NCBI GenBank assembly: GCA_937975765.1
Contig: CALJUR010000108.1
Span: 11,905 to 75,904 of the forward strand
DNA length: 64,000 nt
DNA from: an uncultured Myxococcales bacterium
Lineage (GTDB): Bacteria > Myxococcota_A > UBA9042 > DTJE01
Direction: 5' to 3'
A model generated the notes under the pieces. That model ran no database searches, was not told the DNA's origin, and worked only from the letters and a program-made list of their open reading frames with translations. The translations under genes and the position numbers were made by a program. Every line of letters starts with the position of its first letter. Positions within the stretch are counted from its first letter, which is position 1. Positions 16,936 to 25,734 of the stretch are shown here, in pieces.

Positions 16936-18930
16936 ATGCGCATCCAGAGACTGCGTCCGTTCCTGGCCCTGGCGGCCTTCGCGTGCCTGGCACTGCCGGC
17001 CTGCGGAGGCGACGACGACGACGGCAAGCCCGACGCCGCCGACGCGATCGGCGACGTCCCCGCCGAGGAGGCCCCGGAAGTCGTGTCGGAGACGGGAGCC
17101 GAGACCGTCACCGATGCCGTCACCGACACCCTCGCACCCATCGACTGGGACGCGTTCTTCGCGCCGCGCGGCTGGACCGACGACGGCAAGAAGCGGGTGG
17201 TGCTGCTGCACACGAACGACCTGCACTCGCACCTGGACGGCCTGGGCCCGCTGGCGGACTTCTCGCCGGACGCGCTGGACTCCGACGGCACGCTGGGCGG
17301 CCTGGCGCGGCTGGCGGCGCTGGTCGAGAAGGAGCGCCGGGACCCGCGGCCCGGTGCGGCGGTACTGGCGGTGGACGGCGGCGACTTCACGTTCGGGTCG
17401 GCCTTCTCGGCGCTGTCGCGCAACCTGGGCATCGAACTGAAACTGATGGACGCGATGGGCTTCCTGGGCACGACGCTGGGCAACCACGAGATGGACTGGA
17501 CGCCCAACGGCACCGCGATGGTGGTCGACGCGGGCATCGGCACCGGCGACGGGCTGAAGGTGCTGGCGTCGAACCTGGTGATCCCGGACGACAAGGCGGC
17601 GGCGGACCTGAAGGCCCTGGTGGGCACGAAGATCCTGCCGTGGCGCGTGGTGACCCTCGACAACGGGCTGAAGGTGGGCCTGTTCGGGCTGCTGGGCACG
17701 GGGGCGTGGAAGCTGTCCCCGCACGCCGCGCCGGTCACGGTGCGCCCGCTGGCCGAGGCGGCGAACGAGGCGATCACGGCGCTGAAGGCCGAGGGCGTGG
17801 ACCTGATCGTCGCGCTGTCGCACTCGGGCGTCACCGAGGGGGACGGCCCGACCGGCGAGGACGAGACGCTGGCCGGCGCGGTGGAGGGCATCGACGTCAT
17901 CGTCAGCGGGCACACGCACACGCTGCTGCCGCAGCCGACCGTGGTCGGGAAGACGCTGATCGTGCAGGCGGGCTGCTACGGCCAGTACCTGGGCCGGCTG
18001 ACGCTGGTGAAGGGCGCCGACGGGTTCGAACTGGAGTCCTGGGACACGCTGCCGATCGACGACGCGACGCCCGGCTTGCCGGACATCACGACGCTGATCG
18101 AGGCCGCCGAGGCCCACCTGGACACGACGATGTTCGCTGGGTCGGACTACGGGTACCAGACGCCGGTCGCGACGACGGGCTTCGACATGATGCCGCTGCA
18201 GTTCGCCGAGTCCAACCTGGGCGACTTCGTGGCGGACGCGGTGCGCTGGACGACGTCGAAGTACGACCCCGAGGGGCCGGTCGAGGTCGTCTTCGAGGCG
18301 AACGGCGTCATCCGGGACGGCATCCCGATGGGCCGCACCGGCGAGGTGCGCGTGGGCGACCTGGTGCGGGTGCTGCCGCTGGGCATCGGGCCGGACGAGG
18401 CGCTGGGCTACCCGATGCTGGCGTTCTACCTGTCCGCGGCGGAACTGGCCCAGGCGGCGGAGGTCATCGTGGGCCTGGCGCCGATCGTGGCCGACAGCTT
18501 CTGGCTGCAGGTGTCCGGCCTGAAGTTCGAGTTCGACCCGAACGGCGACCTGCTGTTCATGGTCAACAACATCTGGCTGGGCGACGAGGTGGACGGGTAC
18601 TCGGCCCAGCCGCTGGACTACTCGGCGGCCAACACGCGCCTGTACCGGGTGGCCGCGAACCTGTACATCGCCCAGATGCTGGGTGTGCTGGAGGACCAGA
18701 CGGGCGGCATGGTCGCGATCGACATCAAGGACAAGGACGGCAACGTCATCGCGAACCCCGAGGACGCCATCATCGACATCGACCCGGACACCGCCGGCGT
18801 GCAGGAACTGAAGCTGTGGCGGACCATGATCGAGTATGCCGCGTCGTTCCCCGTGGACTCCGCCACCGGCCTCCCGAAGATCCCCGACCGCTACGCCACC
18901 TCCCTCCAGCGCCTGAAGGCCGCGCCGTAA
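16936..18930 (+). CDS. 5'-nucleotidase/metallophosphatase lipoprotein (UshA-like)
   Basis: 664 aa; AAAGGAGG before ATG 16936, lipobox LALPAC, acidic linker of about 45 residues. Metallophosphatase motifs in order: LLHTNDLHSH, DGGDFTFGSAF, LGNHEMDW, ALSHSGV, SGHTHTLLPQ. The C-terminal 5'-nucleotidase domain begins near ADAVRW and includes the NGVIRDGIPMG/GEVRVGDL segment. Expected to hydrolyse extracellular nucleotides or related phosphate esters at the cell surface. Last gene of the VolA-like/FadL operon; the stop codon abuts a dispersed repeat. Confidence 0.9.
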   Translation: MRIQRLRPFLALAAFACLALPACGGDDDDGKPDAADAIGDVPAEEAPEVVSETGAETVTDAVTDTLAPIDWDAFFAPRGWTDDGKKRVVLLHTNDLHSHLDGLGPLADFSPDALDSDGTLGGLARLAALVEKERRDPRPGAAVLAVDGGDFTFGSAFSALSRNLGIELKLMDAMGFLGTTLGNHEMDWTPNGTAMVVDAGIGTGDGLKVLASNLVIPDDKAAADLKALVGTKILPWRVVTLDNGLKVGLFGLLGTGAWKLSPHAAPVTVRPLAEAANEAITALKAEGVDLIVALSHSGVTEGDGPTGEDETLAGAVEGIDVIVSGHTHTLLPQPTVVGKTLIVQAGCYGQYLGRLTLVKGADGFELESWDTLPIDDATPGLPDITTLIEAAEAHLDTTMFAGSDYGYQTPVATTGFDMMPLQFAESNLGDFVADAVRWTTSKYDPEGPVEVVFEANGVIRDGIPMGRTGEVRVGDLVRVLPLGIGPDEALGYPMLAFYLSAAELAQAAEVIVGLAPIVADSFWLQVSGLKFEFDPNGDLLFMVNNIWLGDEVDGYSAQPLDYSAANTRLYRVAANLYIAQMLGVLEDQTGGMVAIDIKDKDGNVIANPEDAIIDIDPDTAGVQELKLWRTMIEYAASFPVDSATGLPKIPDRYATSLQRLKAAP

Positions 18931-19054
18931 ATAGGGGACAGTCACCATTATTCATTACGCAACTGCTCGATTTCATGGAATATCCTGAAGCATTCATAAT
19001 GAATCGTGGAAATACGAGGTGTTATCTCGCCAACCAGGGTGACTATCCCTGAAT
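18930..19054. mobile_element. 125-bp MITE-like element bounded by GGTGACT(G/A)TCCC inverted repeats
   Basis: Left end GGGGACAGTCACCATTATT and right end GGTGACTATCCCTGAAT are inverted copies of the dispersed repeat. The interior is markedly AT-richer than its surroundings and contains the palindrome ATTCATAATGAAT. It fills almost the entire gap between the convergent nucleotidase and EEP-lipoprotein genes, touching both stop codons. No transposase is encoded. Such flanks resemble those I associate with REP-associated tyrosine transposases; that link is from memory and unproven here. Confidence 0.65.
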
Positions 19055-19055
19055 T

Positions 19056-22000
19056 TCAGTCGGGCAGCGCCACGGCGCACGCCATCGGGTGGTGGTCGAA
19101 GTAGACGATGTCGGTGACGGCGGGATGGCCGTCGGTGACGCCGGCGGACCAGCACGACCCGGTCAGCACGTCCGACAGCACGTGGTCGATGTTGAAGAAG
19201 CCGGCGTAGGTGGGCATGGCCTCGGGGCCGACCTCGTCCAGGAAGTGGAAGGCCTTGCCCGGCCCCGCGAAGTCGTTCAGCCGCGCCGCGCTGGGGTCCG
19301 CCTCGGCCATCCGCCCGGGGTCGGTGTTGAAGTCGCCCATCACCAGGTTCGTCGCGCCGTTCGCACCCGGCTGGCCGTCCCCCAGGCCCAGGTCCACGAA
19401 GACCCTTTCGAACTGCCGCACCCGGCACTGCTGGTCGGACGCCTCGATGCCCGACGAGCCGTGCACGTTGACCAGCGTCAGCGGGCCGGCCCCGTCCCAC
19501 CGGTCGATCACGCCGCGGCCGATCCGCGTGCCGCTGCCGCAGCCCTCGATCGTCCCGCCTTCCATCCCCTCCAGGCACAGGTCCGAGTCGCAGCCCCGGA
19601 AGCGCCCGAACCGCCGGTGCACGCCCGCGCACTTGTCCGTCTTGGCCCGGTGGCACATCACCTGGTAGTCCCCGCCCAGGATCGTCTGCGCCACGATCGG
19701 CATGCCCGCCGCCCAGCCGTCGCAGACGAAGCCCGCCTGCGCCTCGACCGGGATCCCCGCGCACTCGTTCGGGTCGAAGATCTCCTGGAACGCCACCACG
19801 TCCGGGTCGGTCGCGGCCAGCCACGCCCGCGCCGCGTCGATGGACGGCACCCAGGACAGCCCGTTGCCGTACCACTGGTCCGTCCACTCGGCCTGCTGCG
19901 GCCCGTACCCCCCGGGGGGCGCCGACGGATCGACCGTGCCCGACGTGCCGGTGTTGAACGTGACCGCCGTCATCGTGCGCGCCGGCGCCGCCGTCGCCAG
20001 CCGCGCCCCGGTCGCGAAGTCCAGGTACAGCCGGTGCCCGTCCGCCTGCACGTCGTAGCGCGCCTCGTCGAACCGGGCAGCCACGAACGGGTTGTCGAAG
20101 CGCCCGTCCCAGCGCAGCGGGATCTCCTGCCCGGCCACCACCAGCGGGTCGTGCCACCCGAACGTCACCGTGCCGCGCCCGGGCGCCTCCCAGGTCACGC
20201 GGTACCCGTCGTCGAACCCGTCCGCGTCCACGTCGGGCACCGGTTCCGCCGCAATGGCCGACGCCGCCAGCGCCGTCGTGAAGGCCTCGAACGACCCCCA
20301 CTCCCCCGCGTCGCCCACCTGCACCACCCAGGCGTTCCGCGCGCCGTCCGCCACCAGGTCGAACGGCAGCCCCGCGTTCTCGAAGACCTCGGGCTGGCCC
20401 GTCCGCCAGTGCGTCGGCTGGAAGGACCACAGCCCCACGTAGGCCGCGCCCTTGCGCCCGAACGTCCACTTCCCGTCCTGCACCACCTGGTCGAAGTGCG
20501 CGTGCGGGAAGTACGCGTGCGTCTCGTCCCGGTAGTCGAACTGCGACAGGCCCAGCGGCTTCGCCTCGAACTGCGGCGCGTACAGGATCACCGCCAGGTC
20601 CCGGTGCTGGCCGATCCGCGGCAGCGACGAGTCGCCCGTCCAGTAGCCCGCCCCGTGCTCGTCGCTCGACTGCCAGTCCCACGTCGCGGGCACCGGCTCG
20701 CCCTCCTTCAGGGGCAGCGCGCCCGGATGCTGCGTGAAGACCACCGCCGTTTCGTCCAGCGTCGCCTGCCACGCGTGCACCTGCATCGCGTTGCTGCCCT
20801 TCCGGTAGTCCTGCACGCTGGACAGCATCGCGTGGGCCGTCCGGTACGTCTTCGTGTGGACCTCCTGCAGCAGGCCCGAGTTGAAGATGCGCCAGAACAG
20901 CTGGTACAGCGGGAAGATGTCCTGCATCAGCACGTCCACCGGCTGGGTCAGGTCCAGCAGGCCCGCCACGATCGAGATGGACTCGAACTGGCCCTCCCAC
21001 AGCCCGTACCGGGTCGCCACGTCCAGCGTCAGCGGCAGCAGCGGCCACGACGTGAACGCCCCCATCGACCACCACAGCCCCAGGTTCGCCTCGTCGTAGG
21101 CCAGCCCGTACGGCGGCGGCGGCACCGGGTCGTCGTACGCCGCGGGCGGCTCCTCGGGCACCGGCAGGTTCATGCGCTCGCGGTCCTCCATCGGCCCGTC
21201 GTGCCGCGCCACGGCCCGGATCGCGTACGGCATCGCGTACTTCTCGGACCGCGCGAACAGCACCGTCGCCATCGGCGCGGCGTCCTTCCACGGCAGCACC
21301 GTGTCGTCGAAGAAGAACTTCGTCGCGTTGAACGTGTCCTCCTTCACCGCGGCCGGCTTGTCCTTGATGTACGACCGCCCGTGCGTGACGCCGAAGTTGC
21401 CGCGATGCACGTGCAGCGCGACGTCCAGCCAGAACAGGTCCAGCACCATCGCGGCCTTCTGCCGGACCTCGTCGTCGTCGGCCCACTCGACCAGCGTGAT
21501 CAGCGGGTTCATGTCCCAGTTGTAGTAGACGTCCGAATGCCACTCGGTGAAGCCCCATCGGGCCCGTTCCTCCAGCCAGCGCAGGATCTCGACGCGCGCC
21601 CGGTCCCGGTGCCACGCGCCGGTCTGCCCGGTGACCTCGAAGGTGCGATCCGGAAATCGCTGGCCCATCAGGAACTCGACCGTCCGGAAGATCAGCTGGT
21701 GGTTCTCGGACCAGTACCACATGCCGTCCACGACGGGCTGGCCGCCGGACTCGCGCGCCGGCGTCGGGTCGGAGAACCAGTACTTGAAGGCCAGCAGGGC
21801 GTCCTCCAGGCGCGTCCGCAGCGCGGCGGGCAGCGCCGGGTGGCCGTCGGTCGCGTACAGCAGGTTGACCAGCCGGCACGCGTCGAAGTCGCTGGTGTCC
21901 CGCAGCCGGTACATCTTGTCCAGCACGCCGTCGAAGGCGTCCAGGGGCACGACGTCGGCCGGCACCTCCGGGAAGCCCATCCGGTTCGCGCAGGCGAGGT

Positions 22001-22334
22001 GCGCCAGCAGGTGCATCGGGTCGCGGCCGTTCAGCGGCACGCTGCAGGAATGCGCCAGGAAGTCCTGCTGCCGGGCGCGCTGCCACGCGGGGATCCCGTC
22101 GGGCATCGCGGGCAGGTCCGGCGGGCCGGCGTCGGCGTCGGTCGCCTCTTCCAGGGTCTCCCCCGGGGCGTCCTCCCATTCCGCGGCATCGAAGGCGTCC
22201 TGCACCGCCTCCTCCGCCGCGTCCGCCCCGTCCCCCGAGGGGTCGGTCGCGGCATCCCGCGCGTCCTGCGAGCCGCCCCCGCAGCCCGCCAGCACGACCA
22301 CCATCCCCAGCCACATCCCGACGCCACGTCTCAT
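19056..22334 (-). CDS. 1092-aa lipoprotein: helical catalytic-like N-domain plus C-terminal EEP phosphatase/nuclease domain
   Basis: Starts at ATG 22334 (GAGGTGGGGC upstream), lipobox VVLAGC, acidic linker to about residue 75. Residues about 80-640 are rich in aromatic helices (MWYWSENHQLIFRTVEFLMG, WHSDVYYNWDMNPLITLVEW), resembling alpha-toroid polysaccharide-active proteins, but I cannot name a family. A beta-rich stretch follows. The C-terminal about 250 residues form an endonuclease/exonuclease/phosphatase domain with its metal and catalytic motifs: TFNTG, VVAFQEIFDPN, LVNVHGS, LVMGDFNTDP, NIDHVLSD and YFDHHPMACAV. Surface-anchored phosphodiesterase or nuclease is the likely activity. Confidence 0.85.
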   Translation of the reverse strand: MRRGVGMWLGMVVVLAGCGGGSQDARDAATDPSGDGADAAEEAVQDAFDAAEWEDAPGETLEEATDADAGPPDLPAMPDGIPAWQRARQQDFLAHSCSVPLNGRDPMHLLAHLACANRMGFPEVPADVVPLDAFDGVLDKMYRLRDTSDFDACRLVNLLYATDGHPALPAALRTRLEDALLAFKYWFSDPTPARESGGQPVVDGMWYWSENHQLIFRTVEFLMGQRFPDRTFEVTGQTGAWHRDRARVEILRWLEERARWGFTEWHSDVYYNWDMNPLITLVEWADDDEVRQKAAMVLDLFWLDVALHVHRGNFGVTHGRSYIKDKPAAVKEDTFNATKFFFDDTVLPWKDAAPMATVLFARSEKYAMPYAIRAVARHDGPMEDRERMNLPVPEEPPAAYDDPVPPPPYGLAYDEANLGLWWSMGAFTSWPLLPLTLDVATRYGLWEGQFESISIVAGLLDLTQPVDVLMQDIFPLYQLFWRIFNSGLLQEVHTKTYRTAHAMLSSVQDYRKGSNAMQVHAWQATLDETAVVFTQHPGALPLKEGEPVPATWDWQSSDEHGAGYWTGDSSLPRIGQHRDLAVILYAPQFEAKPLGLSQFDYRDETHAYFPHAHFDQVVQDGKWTFGRKGAAYVGLWSFQPTHWRTGQPEVFENAGLPFDLVADGARNAWVVQVGDAGEWGSFEAFTTALAASAIAAEPVPDVDADGFDDGYRVTWEAPGRGTVTFGWHDPLVVAGQEIPLRWDGRFDNPFVAARFDEARYDVQADGHRLYLDFATGARLATAAPARTMTAVTFNTGTSGTVDPSAPPGGYGPQQAEWTDQWYGNGLSWVPSIDAARAWLAATDPDVVAFQEIFDPNECAGIPVEAQAGFVCDGWAAGMPIVAQTILGGDYQVMCHRAKTDKCAGVHRRFGRFRGCDSDLCLEGMEGGTIEGCGSGTRIGRGVIDRWDGAGPLTLVNVHGSSGIEASDQQCRVRQFERVFVDLGLGDGQPGANGATNLVMGDFNTDPGRMAEADPSAARLNDFAGPGKAFHFLDEVGPEAMPTYAGFFNIDHVLSDVLTGSCWSAGVTDGHPAVTDIVYFDHHPMACAVALPD

Positions 22335-22479
22335 GCCCCACCTCGCCCTGGAACGGTACGAACCCCGGCCGGAAGCATACCATCGGCCGGCCCTGCCCCG
22401 ACGGCCCCGTGAAGCCCCGGACCCGCCACCCCGGCCGCTCGTGTGCTATCTTCCTCCAGGAACCAGGAGGTTCCCCGGA

Positions 22480-24111
22480 TTGCGCAAGCCTCACCTGCGG
22501 TTCTGGTCCATCCCGCTGGTCGTCCTGGCCCTGGCCGGGCCGCTGGCGATCACGACGCATGCCGAGCAGGAGCGCCAGTACGAGTCGCTGCGGGCCCTGT
22601 TCGAGGCCCACGCCCGCTTCGTCGGGAACCTGGTCCGGGAGGCCTCCCAGGAGGCCGCCTGGTCCACCAGCCAGGCCTACGAGATGTCCGCCGACAACGC
22701 CGCCCGGTGCCTGGGGTTGCTGGGGATTCCCGGCGCCGTCGAGGATTGCGCCGCGATCCGGTCCCGGATCCCCGACCTGGTCGTGTGGGCGGCCGTCGAT
22801 GGCACCGGGGTTCGCGGTTGCACGGGTCCCCTGGCCGCCCCGGAACGGGTCGCGTTCGTGGAAGGCGTCCTGGCCGCGCCCGACCCGGGTTTCGTGGACG
22901 ACGACCGCACCCGGGCGGCCGGGGTGTTCTGCGTGGCGGATCCGTCGCCCGGCGTCGCCACGGTCCTGTGCCTGGACCGCCGCCCGCTGGACGAGACCCG
23001 GCGGGAGGTGGGCCTGGGCCCCCTGCTGGCCGGCCTGAAGGACCCGGGCCTGGACTACGTCGTGGTGCAGGACGCCGGCGGGCTGCTGGCGGCCTCCCCG
23101 GATCCCGGGCAGGTCTCGACCTTCGCGGAGGACCCGCTGCTGGAACAGGTCCTTTCGGGCCCCGACGACGGCGTGCAGGGACGGCTGCTGGTCCGGGACG
23201 GGCGCACCACCTACGAAATCGTCGGGCCGCTGGACCTGGCGGACGGCACGCGGGCGCTGGTTCGGGCGGCGCTGGACGCAGGCGAACTGGATCGCCTGCG
23301 GGACCGGATCGCGCGCCGCATGACGCTGATGGCGGGGGTACTGGGGACCGCGGTGCTGCTGGGCGCAGCGCTGGCGTGGGTGCTGTCGTTCGCGTCGCGA
23401 CGGAGGCGGGAGTTCGAGGCTGCCCTGCAGCAGCGCGAGGAGGAGTCCCGCCACTGGCAGTCCCTGGGGCAGATGGCGGCGACGGTCGCCCACGAAGTCC
23501 GCAACCCCCTGAACACGATCGGGATGGCCCTGCAGCGGCTGGCCCGGGAGGTCCGGGTGACCCCGGAGGACGAGGCCGGCTTCCGGGAGCTGCTGGAACT
23601 GTCCGGCGGCGCCGCCGACCGGGTCGAACGGGTGGTGGGGGACTTCCTGGAACTGGGCAAGCCGCTGGATCTGGACCTGCGGCGGCACCCGGCCGGGCCG
23701 CTGGTGTCGGAGACCCTGGCCCCGCTGGCGATGCGCGCCCGGTCCGAGTCCCGGAACCTGGTGGTCGAGTGCGATTGCCCCGGCGAGGTTCGCGTGGACC
23801 GGCGGCGGTTCCAGCAGGTGGTCGCGAACCTGGTGGCAAACGCGCTGGATGCCGTCGGGCCGGGCGGGACCGTCCGGGTGTTCGCGTCCTGCGGCGACGA
23901 GGGCTTCCGGATGACCGTCGAGGACGACGGGCCGGGGATGGACGCGGCCACGCTGGACCGGGTGCAGGCCCCGTTCGTCACCACCAAGGCGCACGGGACT
24001 GGCCTGGGGCTGCCGCTGGCGAAGCGGCTGGTGGAGGCGCACGGCGGGCGGCTGGTCCTGGAATCGGCGCCGGGACGCGGCACGCGGGCCACCGTGACGC
24101 TGCCCCGGTGA
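22480..24111 (+). CDS. Membrane sensor histidine kinase (NtrB/ZraS-like)
   Basis: 543 aa from TTG 22480, supported by AGGAGG at 22465-22470 and by a first TM segment immediately after it (FWSIPLVVLALAGPLAI). The periplasmic sensor is about residues 30-280 and has several Cys; TM2 is at 281-304. Catalytic core: His338 in VAHEVRNPLNTI, N-box NLVANALDAV, G1 DDGPGMD, G2 GTGLGLPLAKR. It partners the NtrC-type regulator 46 bases downstream. The sensed signal is unknown; ZraS-like kinases sense metals or envelope stress, which would fit the calcium-loop proteins downstream. Confidence 0.92.
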   Translation: MRKPHLRFWSIPLVVLALAGPLAITTHAEQERQYESLRALFEAHARFVGNLVREASQEAAWSTSQAYEMSADNAARCLGLLGIPGAVEDCAAIRSRIPDLVVWAAVDGTGVRGCTGPLAAPERVAFVEGVLAAPDPGFVDDDRTRAAGVFCVADPSPGVATVLCLDRRPLDETRREVGLGPLLAGLKDPGLDYVVVQDAGGLLAASPDPGQVSTFAEDPLLEQVLSGPDDGVQGRLLVRDGRTTYEIVGPLDLADGTRALVRAALDAGELDRLRDRIARRMTLMAGVLGTAVLLGAALAWVLSFASRRRREFEAALQQREEESRHWQSLGQMAATVAHEVRNPLNTIGMALQRLAREVRVTPEDEAGFRELLELSGGAADRVERVVGDFLELGKPLDLDLRRHPAGPLVSETLAPLAMRARSESRNLVVECDCPGEVRVDRRRFQQVVANLVANALDAVGPGGTVRVFASCGDEGFRMTVEDDGPGMDAATLDRVQAPFVTTKAHGTGLGLPLAKRLVEAHGGRLVLESAPGRGTRATVTLPR

Positions 24112-24157
24112 GTCACGCAGCCCGGCCCCGACCCGGGCCGGCGGAAGGAAGGACGCG

Positions 24158-25525
24158 ATGGAACGCCCGGACAAGCCGACCCTGCTGCTGGTCGAGGACG
24201 ACGACGCCCAGCGGCGCATGCTGTCGGGATTCCTGAAGAAGGCCGGCCATGCCGTGCTGGAGGCGGGCTCGGCGTCGCAGGCACGCGCGGCGGCACGGGA
24301 CCAGCCGATCGACCTGCTGATCACTGACCTGCGGCTGGGCGGTCCCGACGGCATCGAACTGCTTCACGACCTCCGCGGCGATCACCCCGACGTGCAGGCC
24401 ATCGTGGTCACCGCCTTCGGGACCGTCGAGGACGCGGTGCGCGCCATGCGCGCCGGGGCGTACGACTTCGTCGCGAAGCCGGTCGACCTGGAGCGGCTGG
24501 AGACGCTGGTCGCCAAGGCGCTGGAGAAGGTGGCGCTGGCCCGCGAGAACCGGACGCTGCGCCGGGCGGTCGAGGTCGCGGACGCCTTCTCCGACTGGGT
24601 GGGAGACAGCCCGGCGATCCGGCAGGTCAAGGAACTGGCGATCAAGGTGGCGCCCAGCCGGGCGTCCGTGCTGATCCTGGGGGAGTCCGGGACCGGCAAG
24701 GAGGTCGTGGCCCGCGCGATCCACCGGATGTCGCCCCGGCGGGACGGCCCGTTCGTCACGCTGAACTGCGCGGTGTTCAGCGAGACGCTGGTCGAGTCGG
24801 AACTGTTCGGCCACGAGCGCGGGTCGTTCACCGGGGCCTCGTCGCAGAAGATCGGGCGGTTCGAACTGGCCAAGGGCGGCACGCTGTTCCTGGACGAGGT
24901 CGGCGACATCCCCCCCGCGGTCCAGGTGAAACTGCTGAACGTGCTGCAGACAGGGACCTTCGAGCGCGTCGGGGGCACGAAGCCGCTGACGACGGACGCC
25001 CGGGTCGTCGCGGCGACGCACCGGGACCTGGCGGCCCGCATCGCGACGGGCGAGTTCCGGGCCGACCTGTTCTACCGGCTGAACGTCGTGTCGCTGCACG
25101 TGCCGGCCCTGCGGGACCGCCCCGGGGACATCCCGTCCCTGGCGGCCCACTTCCTGCGCAAGCACGCCGACCTGTCCGCGAAGGGGGTGGCCGGCGTGTC
25201 GCGCGAGGCGCTGGAGAACCTGGCCCGACACCCGTTCCCGGGCAACATCCGCGAACTGGAGAACCTGGTCGAGCGGGCCCTCGTGCTGGCGGACGGGCCG
25301 ATCCTGGAGGCGAGAGACTTCCCGCTGGCCGCGGCCGGATCACCCGGGCCCGCGGGGGACGCGATGGCCGGGGACGGTCTGGAGGCGCAGGTGGCGCGCC
25401 TGGAACGCAACCTGATCGCGCGGGCGCTGGCCCGCCACGGCGGCAACCAGAGTGCCGCCGCCCGCGACCTGGGCCTGACCGAGCGCGCGGTCCGGTACAA
25501 GATGCAGAAGCTGGGGCTGTCGTGA
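24158..25525 (+). CDS. Sigma-54-dependent NtrC-family response regulator
   Basis: 455 aa. Receiver domain with acidic pocket EDDD (13-16), phospho-acceptor Asp57 in LLITDLRL, and VTAFG/FVAKPV. AAA+ domain with Walker A GESGTGKE (175-182), the sigma-54 contact loop GSFTGA (GAFTGA variant), LFLDEVGDIP and R-finger region LFYRLNVV. C-terminal Fis-type helix-turn-helix NQSAAARDLGLTERAVRYK. GGAAGGA before the ATG. Together with the upstream kinase it should activate RpoN promoters; an excellent candidate lies 135 bases downstream of its stop. Confidence 0.95.
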   Translation: MERPDKPTLLLVEDDDAQRRMLSGFLKKAGHAVLEAGSASQARAAARDQPIDLLITDLRLGGPDGIELLHDLRGDHPDVQAIVVTAFGTVEDAVRAMRAGAYDFVAKPVDLERLETLVAKALEKVALARENRTLRRAVEVADAFSDWVGDSPAIRQVKELAIKVAPSRASVLILGESGTGKEVVARAIHRMSPRRDGPFVTLNCAVFSETLVESELFGHERGSFTGASSQKIGRFELAKGGTLFLDEVGDIPPAVQVKLLNVLQTGTFERVGGTKPLTTDARVVAATHRDLAARIATGEFRADLFYRLNVVSLHVPALRDRPGDIPSLAAHFLRKHADLSAKGVAGVSREALENLARHPFPGNIRELENLVERALVLADGPILEARDFPLAAAGSPGPAGDAMAGDGLEAQVARLERNLIARALARHGGNQSAAARDLGLTERAVRYKMQKLGLS

Positions 25526-25548
25526 CGACCCGGCGGATCGACGCGCGG

Positions 25549-25576
25549 GTCGAACGGTTCGACGAAAACGTCGAAG
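25549..25576. promoter_or_regulatory. Candidate upstream activator sites (GTCGAAC palindromes)
   Basis: GTCGAAC-G-GTTCGAC (25549-25563) is a perfect 15-bp palindrome, and it overlaps a second perfect inverted repeat TTCGACG-AAAA-CGTCGAA (25558-25575). So three related half-sites are packed in 28 bases, about 95-105 bases upstream of the -24 element of the sigma-54 promoter. That is the usual position for NtrC-type activator binding. The regulator gene ends 23 bases upstream. Confidence 0.55.
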
Positions 25577-25626
25577 CCCGGACGCCGACCCGCAACGGTG
25601 GTTGGTATTCTTCTTGTGTTCACCGC

Positions 25627-25656
25627 GGGTTGCAACCAGGCACAAGCCGGCAACCC
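25627..25656. promoter_or_regulatory. Second inverted repeat just upstream of the sigma-54 promoter
   Basis: GGGTTGC at 25627-25633 and GCAACCC at 25650-25656; the left arm is itself inside the palindrome GGTTGCAACC (25628-25637). It ends 4 bases before the -24 element, closer than typical activator sites. It may bind a repressor or an additional regulator. Confidence 0.4.
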
Positions 25657-25659
25657 CCG

Positions 25660-25674
25660 TGGCACGCCCCTTGC
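25660..25674 (+). promoter_or_regulatory. Sigma-54 (-24/-12) promoter
   Basis: TGGCACGCCCCTTGC matches the sigma-54 consensus TGGCACG-N4-TTGC exactly in both boxes, with the invariant GG (25661-25662) and GC (25673-25674) separated by 10 bases. The predicted transcript starts near 25686 and leads into the ATG at 25735 with a leader of about 50 bases. It directly follows the gene of a sigma-54 activator. Confidence 0.85.
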
Positions 25675-25734
25675 GAAACGTCCTTCTCGTCGGCCCGATG
25701 GCGGGCCGCGACTCTTTCCTCGGGAGGTTCGATC

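Noticed and set aside
10872..19052. Very long open frames on the strand opposite known genes or out of frame (for example a 2726-codon plus frame here, and a 1761-codon minus frame at 13663-18948)
   Set aside because: They cross several well-supported genes in other frames and translate to Arg/Gly/Pro/His-rich text with no domain pattern. Such frames are expected at this GC content because stop codons are rare.
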